Below, in pieces: positions 53,813 through 63,069 of a DNA stretch of 64,000 nt; the stretch's first letter is position 1, and each line of letters begins with the position of its first letter. The notes under the pieces are model-generated. The model worked only from the letters and a program-made list of their open reading frames with translations. It was not told the origin of the DNA and ran no database searches. The translations under genes and the position numbers were made by a program. Source of the DNA: Pontibacter populi (GTDB lineage Bacteria; Bacteroidota; Bacteroidia; Cytophagales; Hymenobacteraceae). The DNA lies in assembly GCF_019336435.1 (NCBI RefSeq), contig NZ_JAHWXQ010000001.1, positions 1,116,001 to 1,180,000 of the forward strand, in the 5' to 3' direction.

Positions 53813-53828
53813 TATTAAAAATCAGAAC

Positions 53829-53956
53829 ATGGCGCGAGCGTCTTCGCTCGTGACTAACTATAGTTGGGCCTCCGGCCCTTTAATAATATTTGTACTTACC
53901 TTTTACAGTGGCCGGAGGCCACCCTATACTAAACACGAGCGAGGACGCTCGCGCTA
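53829..53956. repeat. Intergenic repeat locus 5 (inverted pair of module A')
   Basis: GGCGCGAGCGTCTTCGCTCG at 53829-53850 and its reverse complement-like copy CGAGCGAGGACGCTCGCGC at 53936-53954 face each other across about 80 bases. The middle contains GGCCTCCGGCC and its partner GGCCGGAGGCC, so the whole block can fold as one long hairpin or four small ones. One AACTATAGTT palindrome lies inside. Confidence 0.7.
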
Positions 53957-53973
53957 TGATGATTTTTTAAATG

Positions 53974-54010
53974 AAAAAGCCGCTCTTCCTTATTAAGGGA
54001 GCGGCTTTTT
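53974..54010. terminator. Terminator near the DUF4476 gene
   Basis: Stem AAAAAGCCGCTC / GAGCGGCTTTTT with a TTCCTTATTAAGG loop. It lies about 130 nt past the minus-strand DUF4476 stop. Confidence 0.7.
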
Positions 54011-54141
54011 ACATCACAAACAATCTGTTTAACTATTTAACACTTTAACTTTAACACTCAATTTTTACATCGTTGTGGAAGAAAGACGCAAAGTATCGCG
54101 CCTCTACACCTTTCTAACTTTTTAACTTCCCAACTTTCTAA

Positions 54142-54876
54142 CTAGCGCCTGCGGCTGGTATACTTCTCCAACTCCCTCACGCTGCTATCGAATTTGAAGA
54201 TGTCATACACGTAGTAGAAACGCTCGCGGTCGCACACGTAGTCGTAAGCGTATTTGGCGAACTCTACTCTTGTGCTTTCATAATCGAACTGCTGCAGAAG
54301 GTATTTCAGGTCTTCGGCCAGGATGCTGCTGTTGCGCAGGGCTTCGCGGGCTATCGTTAGTTTGGTGCTCTCGAAGCTGCGGCTTTTCATGGCATCAGCT
54401 AAGCGGTCTACATCCTGTCGGCTCATCAGGTAATCGCAACGGTCGCGGGTATCATAACGGTCGTCGTAACGGGGTGGCGCTGGTCTGTAGGGTTCTGCTG
54501 GCGGATATGGTACACGTGGAACTACAACCGGCGGCGGCGGCAACAACGGCACTTCGCTCAGCACTCTCAGCTTTAATTTGCCTTTGCGCTCCACTACATC
54601 TACGCCATAGTTGGTCTCGAAACCGTGGCGCACATATACATTAGTACCTAATTGGTAATCGCGGTAGCGGCCGCGCACTTTCACTTCCACGTAATGCTTG
54701 CCCGGGCGCAGATGATCAACACGCACAAAGTTTGAAGCCTTGTGGTTTACCAGTTTGCCATCCAGTTTCAGGTAAAAAGGCTCGCCGGCAGGGGCTCTGA
54801 AAGTTAGCACAGAAGCTTGTACCAATACCGGCATCGCCAGTAGCACAAGCAGGAGCGGAAGTAGAAGCTTTCTCAT
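54142..54876 (-). CDS. Exported DUF4476 protein
   Basis: A 244-residue secreted protein. The signal peptide is residues 1-21 (LLPLLLVLLAMPVLVQA). A beta-rich part follows (FRAPAGEPFYLKLDGKLV ... HYVEVKVRGRY), then a proline-rich linker (about 110-140) and a C-terminal helical DUF4476 domain with DRLADAMKSRSFESTKLTIA and LLQQFDYESTRVEFAKYAYD. DUF4476 proteins are common Bacteroidota envelope proteins of unknown function. It stands alone. Confidence 0.8.
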   Translation of the reverse strand: MRKLLLPLLLVLLAMPVLVQASVLTFRAPAGEPFYLKLDGKLVNHKASNFVRVDHLRPGKHYVEVKVRGRYRDYQLGTNVYVRHGFETNYGVDVVERKGKLKLRVLSEVPLLPPPPVVVPRVPYPPAEPYRPAPPRYDDRYDTRDRCDYLMSRQDVDRLADAMKSRSFESTKLTIAREALRNSSILAEDLKYLLQQFDYESTRVEFAKYAYDYVCDRERFYYVYDIFKFDSSVRELEKYTSRRR

Positions 54877-55008
54877 GGTAGTATAGTTTAAATGCTATAC
54901 TTTGCCCAACTCAATTTCTGTGCCACTTATATAGGTTTTTGCTGTTATAGTTTGAATTTATAGTTTTGAGTGGTTACAACTGGTTTATTCTCTGATCAAT
55001 AGATAGCA

Positions 55009-55039
55009 AAAAAGCTGCAAATTTCCACCTGCGGCTTTT
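55009..55039 (-). terminator. Terminator after the outer membrane beta-barrel gene
   Basis: Stem AAAAGCTGCA / TGCGGCTTTT (one wobble) with a 10-nt loop, 13 nt past the minus-strand stop. Confidence 0.65.
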
Positions 55040-55051
55040 CTGATAACGAAA

Positions 55052-55750
55052 CTATATTTTATAGTTTACTCCTAAGCCAAGAGATTTATAGATACGTCTC
55101 CCCATAGGCGAGTATTGTTCCCAGTCGTAATGAAAGGAATTCTGACCGGTAAGATTTCTTTTATAAAATAAGTATTCAGCATGGCCGTAGAATCTACTGC
55201 TTATCTTATAGTTCACACCAAGCCCCGCGGTAGCAAATAAGTTCATGCCGTTTACACTCGAATTACTAGCTGTTGTTTCACCGTTTCTTATTTCCTGAGT
55301 TTCAGCTTTTGTAAAACCGAAAGAAGGAATCATGCTTATTGTTCCATAAACAGGAAACCGTTTGAACGCTTTTAGAAAAATCATTTGTGCAGTAACAGGA
55401 ACTGCTAAAACATTAGTTTTAGAATACTGTCTGTACTTTACAGGATCATTATTATTTTGATTCAAGGACCACTCAAGTTTATCTTTACTGCCACCATAAC
55501 CTACACCTATTTGTATGCTTAACCTATCACTAAGATTATATCCCGCATGTAAAGCTATAGGAGTAAAATATCCTGACTTAATTCCGTCTAGTTCTTCACC
55601 ATCTTTATAGTAAATATGATAGGTAACTGTAGTTAAGCTTAGCCCTACATAAGCTCGTTTTAAGGATTTTTCTGTTGAGTCAGGATTAACCTGGGCAACT
55701 GCGGTTAATGAGCTAAGTGAAAGGGTAAGTGACAGGAATAGTGTTTTCAT
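55052..55750 (-). CDS. Outer membrane beta-barrel protein
   Basis: A 232-residue protein. The internal ATG at 55750 is used because it starts a clean signal peptide (MKTLFLSLTLSLSSLTAVAQ); the longer frame adds 10 unlikely residues. The mature part has alternating hydrophobic strands such as SIQIGVGYGG, NLFATAGLGVNYKI and FYGHAEYLFYKRNL, ending in SLGLGVNYKI, with the aromatic or Ile-ended last strand usual for BAM-inserted barrels. No specific family is recognised beyond the general Bacteroidota porin-like barrels. It is more AT-rich than the genes around it. Confidence 0.75.
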   Translation of the reverse strand: MKTLFLSLTLSLSSLTAVAQVNPDSTEKSLKRAYVGLSLTTVTYHIYYKDGEELDGIKSGYFTPIALHAGYNLSDRLSIQIGVGYGGSKDKLEWSLNQNNNDPVKYRQYSKTNVLAVPVTAQMIFLKAFKRFPVYGTISMIPSFGFTKAETQEIRNGETTASNSSVNGMNLFATAGLGVNYKISSRFYGHAEYLFYKRNLTGQNSFHYDWEQYSPMGRRIYKSLGLGVNYKI

Positions 55751-55938
55751 ATATTGGACAAGTCTAGGAATATAGCACAATCTAAATATTAAAGTCCAAC
55801 TATAAAAGGCTATTTCACACCATCTGTAACATCACTTACTATTAGCCAAAGTCCTTAGAATAAGCTCCTGCATTTAATCTGCCGTTATTCTATGTTAAAA
55901 AACCACACTTTTAATGACCATCTGTAACTTCCGGGCAA

Positions 55939-55972
55939 CAAAAAAGCCACAGGCTTTATACCTGCGGCTTTT
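55939..55972 (-). terminator. Terminator of purM
   Basis: Stem AAAAGCCACAGG / CCTGCGGCTTTT with one mismatch and a 7-nt loop, 26 nt past the minus-strand purM stop. Confidence 0.7.
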
Positions 55973-55997
55973 CGTAAATTTATAGTTACAGCTATAG

Positions 55998-57167
55998 TTA
56001 GCCTTCGTAGTAAAACTCGCCGTGAGCGCTTTTTATGGTTAGTTCGTTGGTTTTGCTGGCTTCCACGCGGCCAATTATCTGGGCATCCACATTAAAGGAT
56101 TTTGAAATTGTGATCAGCTCCTGCGCGTATTGCTGCGGCAGGTAAATTTCCAGGCGGTGGCCCATGTTGAACACCTTGTACATTTCTTTCCAGTCGGTGT
56201 GGCTTTGCTCCTGTATAATGCGGAACAATGGCGGCGTTGGGAACAGGTTATCCTTTATGATGTGTACCTTATCGGTGAAGTGTAGCACTTTGGTCTGGGC
56301 GCCGCCGCTGCAATGCACCATGCCGTGTATGTGCTGGCGGTGCTCCTGCAAAATAGCTTTAACTATAGGCGCATAAGTTCTTGTCGGCGATAACACCAGT
56401 TTACCTATTTCCATACCTGTTTCCTTGTCTATATCGGTCATGCGTTTGGTACCGGAGTAAACCAGGTCCACAGGCAATTCTGGGTCGTAGCTTTCAGGGT
56501 ACGAGGCCGCCAGGTAGTTATGAAACACATCATGACGGGCCGATGTAAGGCCGTTGCTACCCATACCGCCATTATACTCCGTTTCGTAAGTGGCCTGGCC
56601 AAAAGAGGCAAAACCAACTATAACGTCTCCGGGCTGTATGGTGTGGTTGCTGATCACCTCGTCGCGGCGCATGCGGGCTGTTACCGTGCTGTCAACTATA
56701 ATAGTGCGTACCAGGTCGCCTACATCCGCAGTTTCGCCGCCGGTACTATAAATACCGATTCCGTTATCGCGGAGCATCTGCAGCACTTCTTCAGTACCGT
56801 TTATAATAGCCGCAATTACGTCTCCGGAAACCAGGTGCTTGTTACGGCCAATCGTTGATGAAAGCAGGATGTTATCGGTAGCGCCTACGCAAAGCAGGTC
56901 ATCGGTATTCATTACCACAGCATCCTGGGCAATGCCTTTCCAAACGCTCAGGTCGCCGGTCTCTTTCCAGTACAGGTACGCTAGAGATGATTTGGTACCG
57001 GCTCCATCGGCGTGCATGATGTTGCAGTAGTCCGGGTCGCCGGTCAGTATATCCGGAATGATCTTGCAGAAAGCTTTCGGGAAAATGCCTTTGTCGATGT
57101 TCTTGATGGCGTTGTGCACATCTTCTTTGGAAGCCGACACGCCGCGGCGCAAATATCTGTTTTCCAT
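55998..57167 (-). CDS. purM: Phosphoribosylformylglycinamidine cyclo-ligase (AIR synthase), Bacteroidota type
   Basis: A 389-residue enzyme of purine synthesis that closes the imidazole ring of AIR with ATP. The ATG at 57167 (MENRYLRRGVSASKEDVHNA) begins the conserved family sequence; an in-frame start at 57293 adds 42 unlike residues and overlaps a promoter box. IMHADGAGTKSSLAYLYWKE, TDDLLCVGATDN and GIYSTGGETADVGDLVR are the ATP and metal-binding landmarks of the PurM/PurL fold. The protein is longer than E. coli PurM, as usual in this phylum. It is monocistronic. Confidence 0.88.
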   Translation of the reverse strand: MENRYLRRGVSASKEDVHNAIKNIDKGIFPKAFCKIIPDILTGDPDYCNIMHADGAGTKSSLAYLYWKETGDLSVWKGIAQDAVVMNTDDLLCVGATDNILLSSTIGRNKHLVSGDVIAAIINGTEEVLQMLRDNGIGIYSTGGETADVGDLVRTIIVDSTVTARMRRDEVISNHTIQPGDVIVGFASFGQATYETEYNGGMGSNGLTSARHDVFHNYLAASYPESYDPELPVDLVYSGTKRMTDIDKETGMEIGKLVLSPTRTYAPIVKAILQEHRQHIHGMVHCSGGAQTKVLHFTDKVHIIKDNLFPTPPLFRIIQEQSHTDWKEMYKVFNMGHRLEIYLPQQYAQELITISKSFNVDAQIIGRVEASKTNELTIKSAHGEFYYEG

Positions 57168-57187
57168 AGTTCGAGATGATTTGCTTA

Positions 57188-57195
57188 CAAATTTA
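57188..57195 (-). promoter_or_regulatory. Candidate -7 box (TAAATTTG) for purM
   Basis: Perfect TAnnTTTG match on the minus strand, 20 nt before the purM ATG, supporting the shorter start. Confidence 0.45.
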
Positions 57196-57302
57196 ACAAA
57201 GCAACCGGGATAAGCGCTGTAATCCTTGAAATAAGTTGTGCAGAGGTAATATTGAATGGTAAATTGATTTCCGCCTGAGCTATAGTTATTCATATTGGTT
57301 TT

Positions 57303-57969
57303 TGCTGGCGCGGGTTTGCAACCCGTGTCTTTTATGGGGTTGCGTTTGTAACCTAGCTGGCCTGACAGGGGCAGGAATTGTCTGAATCAGGATTTACAGG
57401 ATTAAAGGATTTTCAGGATGGGGCTTATCGCTATAGTTGAGTTGGAGTTTCTATAGTTGTCGTTTTAACCCACCCCTGCCCCTCCCGAGAGGGGAATTTC
57501 TGCTGTAGTTGTAGTTGAGGTTACAGTTCTATTTTTTCTGATTTAACACCCCTATAGTCCCCTCAAGGGGACAATTCTGCTATTACAAATTTCTAAACTA
57601 TAGTTACAGACCATGAGCAGGACAAGTTTACCTGTCCCCTTGGAATTACAACCACGATAAAGCTCGAAGCTTACCGGCTCCAACTATAGACAAACTACAG
57701 CTATGCGAAACCTATCAGTCTTTGGGTGGAGCGCCTTTGATTTGTTGCGGTGCCGATAGGCAATCCGAGGTTACGAGGGAAGCAAGAAAGCAGCAGCGCG
57801 ATGTCCGAAGACGGGGCCTCCCGGCCGTGGGGGCACCAAAGCTGAATTGAAACTGTAGGCAAGTAGAGCTCCTAGGATTTGAAGTTATTTGAAAGTATAG
57901 TTTGGCTCGGATAGTAGAAAATCAAACTATAAGCCGAGATAGATTTCTCACGCTGTTCGAAATGACATA
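57303..57969 (+). repeat. Intergenic repeat locus 6 (modules A, B, D, E, F, G)
   Basis: A second near-complete copy of the mosaic in the gene-free stretch 57168-58117. A is at 57303-57329, B at 57379-57420, D at 57463-57502, E at 57542-57580, F at 57604-57680 and G at about 57717-57967. Compared with locus 3 the order is the same, module C is missing, and the core of G differs strongly while its two ends are nearly identical. TATAGTT heptamers lie between several modules. Confidence 0.8.
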
Positions 57970-58063
57970 AGAGAAGTTAGCAATAGACTAGACGCTAGCA
58001 GGAGCTTCGTCTCCCCAATCCTGTTAATCTCACAAACCTTATTAATTCTGAGGCTCAGAAATA

Positions 58064-58094
58064 AAAAAGCAGCTGAAGTATAAACTCCAGCTGC
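58064..58094 (-). terminator. Terminator of the PorE-like gene
   Basis: Stem AGCAGCTG / CAGCTGC with a loop of about 11 nt and an A run on the plus strand (T run for the minus-strand transcript). Confidence 0.6.
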
Positions 58095-58117
58095 CCTCTT
58101 ATGTAGCGCTACACTGA

Positions 58118-60067
58118 TTACTCCTGTATACGTACCACTTTAAATTCAGTACGTCGGTTACGCTGGTGTTCGGCATCGGTTTTCGCATTTTTAACGACCA
58201 GCCTGGTTTCGCCATAGCCTTTAGCTGTAATGCGGTTTCGGCTTATACCTTTCGAGATGATATACTCCACAGCCGACTCTGCACGACGTTGCGACAGGTC
58301 CAGGTTATAGATATCAGACCCACGAACGTCGGTATGTGAGCTTAGCTCGATGGAGATGTTCGGGTTATCCTGCAGTATCTCCACCAGTTTATCCAGTTCC
58401 AAAGTCGCATCCGGACGTATATCTGCTTTATCGAAATCATAGAAAATGTTTTCCAGCACAATTGGCTTTTCTTTCACGATCTCATTCAGCACCAGCGTCG
58501 TTTTCAGACGGATGTCGTTAACATCTTCCAGCAGTTGATCCTGCGATGGTATTTTACCTACTGTCGTAATACGATTTCGTGCTGTAAAGAAACCTGCTTT
58601 TTCAGAGATCAGCGAGTAAGTAGAGGCTGTATCCAGGGCAAAAGAGAATTTCCCCTCCGCATCGGAAGTAGTTTCTTTTATTTTCTGGCCTTTTTCGTTC
58701 TGTAGTACAACCAACTGGTTCGGAACTATAGTTTGCTCTTTAGCTCCTTCGCGGCGCAGGAATACGGTACCATCTACATAAAAATTAACCTGCTTGCGTT
58801 GCGACTTAACTAAACTATAAAGATCATCGCCACCTTTACCACCTTCGCGGTTCGACGAAAAGAAGCCCCGGGTATTGCTCTGGAAGTAAATACTGAAATC
58901 ATCTCCGGAAGAGTTTACAGGCGTGCCCATGTTTACAGGCTTTCCATTCTCTACCCTGAACAGATCGAGGTTACCTAAGCCCGGCAAACCATCTGAGGCA
59001 ATGTACAAGGTGCCATCAGGAGCTACATGCACAAAGCTTTCGTTACCCGGCGTGTTAATGTCTGGTCCTAAATTCTCTGGTGCTCCAAAGCGGCCATTCT
59101 CATCTATAGTTACTTTATAGATATCGTTGCCACCCAATCCGCCTTTTCTGTCTGATGAGAAGTAGAGTGTTTTGCCATCCGGTGAGAAAGCTGGTGAAGA
59201 ATCCCAGGCGCGGGCATCGTTTATAGTTAGCAGCTTTGGTTCGGTCCAGGCATTGGAGCGGAAATAAGTAACGAAAAGATCTACGTTCTGCCGGCCTTTC
59301 TTGGAACCTTCGTTGCCACGTGCAAAAACCATTGTTTTACCGTCGTTTGCAAAAGTTGCCAGTGCATCGTGTATACCTTCCAGGTTCACGCTTTCGAACT
59401 TACGAACGGCTCCGCCCATTTCAGCCATAGAGTCTGTAAGGGTAGTCGCGTAAATATCAATAAAGCCTTCGCCGTTCCCCATGTATGCCTTGCCCGGCTC
59501 ACGGGTAGAGGAGAATATCAGCTCGTTGTTCAGGATGTATGGCGCAAATTCAGAGCCATCGGTATTCAGGGCCTGCAGGTTCTGAACTTCATATGGATAC
59601 TTGCCACGCATAATTTCGCTCAGTTGCCCAAAGTTCTCCACTTCGCGGGCAGCCAGTCCTTTTAACCTGGAGTTGGTGCCTATATTGGCATAGTCCTGTA
59701 GTTGGTTCAGGGCTTCTTCGTACTTGCCATTTGCCTTCAGGGCCATGCCATGGTAGTAATATGCCTGCTCTTTGCGATAACCGCCGTCGAGGGCTGCTTT
59801 ATAAAATGGCTCCGCTTCCGCTAACCTGTTCGATAGACGGTAAGACTCCGCGATTTTATAGTTTACTTCACCAGGGTTTTTAGAATTGCTCAGCGCCTGC
59901 TTATAGTACTCAATGGCTTTGTCGTACTGCTCCATCTCGAAGCGCTTATCACCTTTGCCCAGGTACTGCCCTGCTCCACATGCACTTACAAACAAAGCAA
60001 GCAAGGCCAGTAAGCAAATGTGCTTCAGGCTTCTGGTTAACTGGGTAGCGTCTGGCATCTGGTGCAT
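58118..60067 (-). CDS. OmpA-family lipoprotein with TPR and beta-propeller domains (PorE-like)
   Basis: A 649-residue outer-membrane lipoprotein (lipobox LFVSAC, Cys30). Domain order: TPR helices (about 35-150, GDKRFEMEQYDKAIEYYKQA onwards), a PD40/WD40-type propeller (about 170-415, with SPAFSPDGKTLYFSSDRKGG), a carboxypeptidase-regulatory-like beta domain (about 430-515) and a C-terminal OmpA domain with SHTDVRGSDIYNLDLSQRRA that binds peptidoglycan. This four-part order is that of PorE (PG1058) of the Porphyromonas gingivalis T9SS, although other Bacteroidota OmpA proteins share it. Three T9SS cargo proteins in the window make the link attractive. It lies 33 nt after the gene at 60101. Confidence 0.82.
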   Translation of the reverse strand: MHQMPDATQLTRSLKHICLLALLALFVSACGAGQYLGKGDKRFEMEQYDKAIEYYKQALSNSKNPGEVNYKIAESYRLSNRLAEAEPFYKAALDGGYRKEQAYYYHGMALKANGKYEEALNQLQDYANIGTNSRLKGLAAREVENFGQLSEIMRGKYPYEVQNLQALNTDGSEFAPYILNNELIFSSTREPGKAYMGNGEGFIDIYATTLTDSMAEMGGAVRKFESVNLEGIHDALATFANDGKTMVFARGNEGSKKGRQNVDLFVTYFRSNAWTEPKLLTINDARAWDSSPAFSPDGKTLYFSSDRKGGLGGNDIYKVTIDENGRFGAPENLGPDINTPGNESFVHVAPDGTLYIASDGLPGLGNLDLFRVENGKPVNMGTPVNSSGDDFSIYFQSNTRGFFSSNREGGKGGDDLYSLVKSQRKQVNFYVDGTVFLRREGAKEQTIVPNQLVVLQNEKGQKIKETTSDAEGKFSFALDTASTYSLISEKAGFFTARNRITTVGKIPSQDQLLEDVNDIRLKTTLVLNEIVKEKPIVLENIFYDFDKADIRPDATLELDKLVEILQDNPNISIELSSHTDVRGSDIYNLDLSQRRAESAVEYIISKGISRNRITAKGYGETRLVVKNAKTDAEHQRNRRTEFKVVRIQE

Positions 60068-60100
60068 GTGCTTTTTATGTCTTAAGTAGTAGGCAGATTT

Positions 60101-60583
60101 CTAAAAGTAACGTGAAAGCCAGCTTTGTTGCGCCGGCCGTGGCCATTCGGCCTGCAGGTCGCCATAGTTGGTAACGAGCGTATCAAAATATAAGGTATCC
60201 TTATTTATATCACCGGCAGTTACTTTGTCTTTCAGCTGACCAACACTTACTAACTCCATGTCTCCATCTTTCAGGAAAGCTAACTGCGAACGGTCTAAAA
60301 ATGAAACATTGAACCGCTGTTCCAGCTCCCGCACAAAATTAACCGACTTATCTATAGAGCACCCGCTGGATGCTGTGGCGCTTTCATTATTCGCCAATAC
60401 CAAAAACCGGTTATGCAACAACTCTGCCGATGCCTGGAGATCATTGCCATGGCTGCTCCAGTCAGTTGCAAAAGCCTGCAATAACGGTTTTATTTCAGCC
60501 CGTTCTGCCTCAGTTATCGGTCTGCTTGCCTGGTAAATCCAGACGCGCGCCTGCGGTGGCAGCTCATCAAACGGAATATACAT
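60101..60583 (-). CDS. Conserved Bacteroidota hypothetical protein (often named ABC transporter ATPase without basis)
   Basis: A 160-residue protein starting MYIPFDELPPQARVWIYQAS, with LQASAELLHNRFLVLANNES and SGCSIDKSVNFVRELEQRF. The sequence has none of the ABC ATPase motifs, so the database-style name ABC transporter ATPase that homologues carry is misleading. A conserved single Cys in GCSID and a later DRSQLAF suggest an enzyme or binding protein. It is 33 nt upstream of the PorE-like gene and may be co-transcribed with it. Function unknown. Confidence 0.75.
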   Translation of the reverse strand: MYIPFDELPPQARVWIYQASRPITEAERAEIKPLLQAFATDWSSHGNDLQASAELLHNRFLVLANNESATASSGCSIDKSVNFVRELEQRFNVSFLDRSQLAFLKDGDMELVSVGQLKDKVTAGDINKDTLYFDTLVTNYGDLQAEWPRPAQQSWLSRYF

Positions 60584-60674
60584 ATTGATTGTTAATTGTT
60601 AGTTGTTGATTGTTGCTCGTTAACTGTAATATGAAATATAGATTCTACAATAATTAACAATCAGCGATCAACAA

Positions 60675-61490
60675 TTATTTAGTAAGTCCTTCGGCTTGTG
60701 CTATCAACTCAGCGATGTCGAACACTTTTACGTTTTGTTCCTGCTCCTTGTTCTTCACGCCATCGTTCATCATTACCATGCAAAACGGACAGGCTGTCGC
60801 AATTACACCTTCTGCTCCTAAAGTAGCCAGAGCTTCTTCGGTTCTTTCGATATTGATCTCTTTACGGCCTGGCTCTGCTTCTTTAAACATCTGGGCACCA
60901 CCGGCACCGCAGCATAGTCCATTGGCGCGGCTACGCTTCATTTCAACCAGGTCAGCATCCAAAGCAGCCAGCACATCGCGCGGCGCTTCGTAAATGTCAT
61001 TGGCTCTGCCTAAATAGCAGGAATCATGATACGTAATTCGCTTGCCTTTGAATGCCTCGCCACCCTGCACATGTACTTTCCCTTCGTTTATAAGTTGCTG
61101 CAGGAACGTAGAGTGGTGAATAACCTCATAGTTGCCACCCAGGTCAGGGTATTCGTTTTTGATGGTGTTAAAGCAATGCGGGCAGGCTGTTACTATTTTT
61201 TTAATGTTATAGCCGTTCAGTACTTCTATGTTGGTAAGCGCCTGCATCTGGAACAGGAACTCGTTACCGGCACGCTTGGCGGGATCGCCGGTGCAGCTTT
61301 CTTCAGTACCTAATACAGCATATTTTACGCCCACATGTTCCAGAATCTGTACAAACGCGCGGGTTACTCTTTTATAACGATCATCGAAAGAGCCGGCACA
61401 GCCAACCCAAAACAGCACTTCCGGTTCCTGACCATTGGCAGCCATTTCGGCCATGGTAGGTACTTTTATTAACTTTTTATTTTCTTCCAT
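60675..61490 (-). CDS. CCG-domain Fe-S oxidoreductase subunit (HdrB/GlpC/LutA-like)
   Basis: A 271-residue protein with two cysteine-rich CCG repeats. The first has FWVGCAGSFDDR and VTACPHCFNTIKNEYP. The second has HDSCYLGRANDIYEAPRDVL, NGLCCGAGGAQMF and ATACPFCMVMM. Such domains bind a noncubane 4Fe-4S cluster and take electrons in lactate, glycerol-3-phosphate or heterodisulfide oxidoreductases. It lies 104 nt downstream of the membrane Fe-S protein at 61595, which is its likely partner. Substrate is unknown. Confidence 0.87.
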   Translation of the reverse strand: MEENKKLIKVPTMAEMAANGQEPEVLFWVGCAGSFDDRYKRVTRAFVQILEHVGVKYAVLGTEESCTGDPAKRAGNEFLFQMQALTNIEVLNGYNIKKIVTACPHCFNTIKNEYPDLGGNYEVIHHSTFLQQLINEGKVHVQGGEAFKGKRITYHDSCYLGRANDIYEAPRDVLAALDADLVEMKRSRANGLCCGAGGAQMFKEAEPGRKEINIERTEEALATLGAEGVIATACPFCMVMMNDGVKNKEQEQNVKVFDIAELIAQAEGLTK

Positions 61491-61594
61491 CTGAGTATTT
61501 GTAATAAACTAAGGACAGTTTGACAAAAGACAAAGGACTTAACTTTTAGGCCCAGCATCAATGACTTATGTTCTTTATCTGGAAATTCTTTTGT

Positions 61595-62968
61595 CTAGTT
61601 CTTGCTTGGTAAGTATAGTTCGTCGGCCCAGTTAAAGCGGTCAGAAGCCGGGAACGCCCATGGTGCACCATTGTTCTCTATGTTAGTAAACATAGCGTTA
61701 AGCGATGCCGGTGCAGCCGATTCTTCCAGTACCAGGTAGCGACGCAGGTCCATGATCGTAGATAGCTGATCGATGTTTACCGGGCAGGATTCTACGCAGG
61801 CATTACAGGTAGTGCAGGCCCATAGTTCTTCCGGTGTGATGTAGCCACGCAGCAACGTCTTCTCTTCTGTAGTTTCCACGCGCTCCACGCCCATCTCTTT
61901 GTAATGGTTTGGCCTGAAGATAGCTGGATGCTCGCCTTTTTCTTCCATGCGGTCGCGGGTATCCATGATGATCTTGCGCGGCGAAAGTAGTTTGCCTGTA
62001 ATATTAGCCGGACAAACTGAAGTACAACGCCCGCACTCGGTACAGGTATAAGCATCCATCATCTGTTTCCAGGTCAGGTCTTCTATATCTTTTGCTCCGA
62101 AGCGCTGTATTACCGGGTTGCCTTCTGCATCTACTTCCGGTGCCGGTGGCTGGTAGCTTGGGTCCAGCATCGCTTTTATCTCGTGCGTAATAGCTGGGTT
62201 GGTTGTCATTTTGCCCTTTGGTACCAGTTTAGAGAAGTACACGTTCGGGAAAGCCATGATGATGTGGAAGTGCTTGGAGCTTGGCAGGTAATTCATAAAT
62301 GCCAGGATACCGATGATGTGGATCCACCAGCCTACACTTGCTATAGTTGCCAGCGTGCCGGCATCAGCGCCAAAGGCATTGACAAACATGCTGCTCACCG
62401 GAAAAGCGCCTGCCAGTTCGTGGCCTCTCAGTTCTGCTAATTTCAGGTCGGCAATGTTAAAGGCGAAAAGGGCAAACATCAGAACGATCTCGATCATCAG
62501 GATAATGCTGGCATCCATTTTAGGCCATGCACGCATTTCTACGCCTGTTGCCAGGCGCGGAACGCGCGTTACGTTACGTCGCCACAGGAAGATAGCACAA
62601 GCCACAATTACCAGCGCTGCCAATATCTCGTTCACTGCCATCAGGCCATCGTAAAACGGCCCCATAAAGCCCAGCACACGGTGCGTTCCGAAAATACCGT
62701 CGATCAGGATCTCCAGCACTTCGATGTTGATGACCAGGAAGCCTACATAAACAAACAGGTGAAGGATAGCCGGCAACATACGCTTAAACATTTTCTGCTG
62801 CCCAAAGGCCACCAGCAATGTTTTATTGATACGCTCCGAGGGGTTGTCCTCTAGTACAAGGTCACGGCCCAGCTGTATGTTTTTTCGGATTTTGCGGATC
62901 TGCCACACAAAAAGGCCAATGCCTATGGCTGCCACAATCAGGAAGATAATGTTTGAAATTCCTATCAC
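61595..62968 (-). CDS. Membrane 4Fe-4S ferredoxin-type oxidoreductase (partner of the CCG protein)
   Basis: A 457-residue protein. The first ~240 residues contain about five membrane helices with spaced histidines resembling a NarI/HdrE-type cytochrome b domain. The second part is a bacterial ferredoxin with two 4Fe-4S motifs, CTECGRCTSVCP and CTTCNACVESCPV. With the CCG subunit at 60675 this gives a membrane Fe-S complex that would pass electrons to or from quinone, similar in architecture to HdrDE-like proteins. It starts the four-gene run towards 58118. A TATCTTTA element about 35 nt upstream is a possible -7 box with one mismatch. Confidence 0.85.
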   Translation of the reverse strand: MIGISNIIFLIVAAIGIGLFVWQIRKIRKNIQLGRDLVLEDNPSERINKTLLVAFGQQKMFKRMLPAILHLFVYVGFLVINIEVLEILIDGIFGTHRVLGFMGPFYDGLMAVNEILAALVIVACAIFLWRRNVTRVPRLATGVEMRAWPKMDASIILMIEIVLMFALFAFNIADLKLAELRGHELAGAFPVSSMFVNAFGADAGTLATIASVGWWIHIIGILAFMNYLPSSKHFHIIMAFPNVYFSKLVPKGKMTTNPAITHEIKAMLDPSYQPPAPEVDAEGNPVIQRFGAKDIEDLTWKQMMDAYTCTECGRCTSVCPANITGKLLSPRKIIMDTRDRMEEKGEHPAIFRPNHYKEMGVERVETTEEKTLLRGYITPEELWACTTCNACVESCPVNIDQLSTIMDLRRYLVLEESAAPASLNAMFTNIENNGAPWAFPASDRFNWADELYLPSKN

Positions 62969-63069
62969 GGTAAATTATTCGTTATACATACCAATTTATA
63001 GATAAAGATAGCATTTAATAAGAACAAACGCATATATAGGCCTTTTTTAAAATTTTTTTAGCCGGAATG

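Noticed and set aside
6487..57969. Possible CRISPR array or insertion sequence made of the intergenic repeats
   Set aside because: Modules are different from each other, not evenly spaced with unique spacers, and there is no cas or transposase gene.
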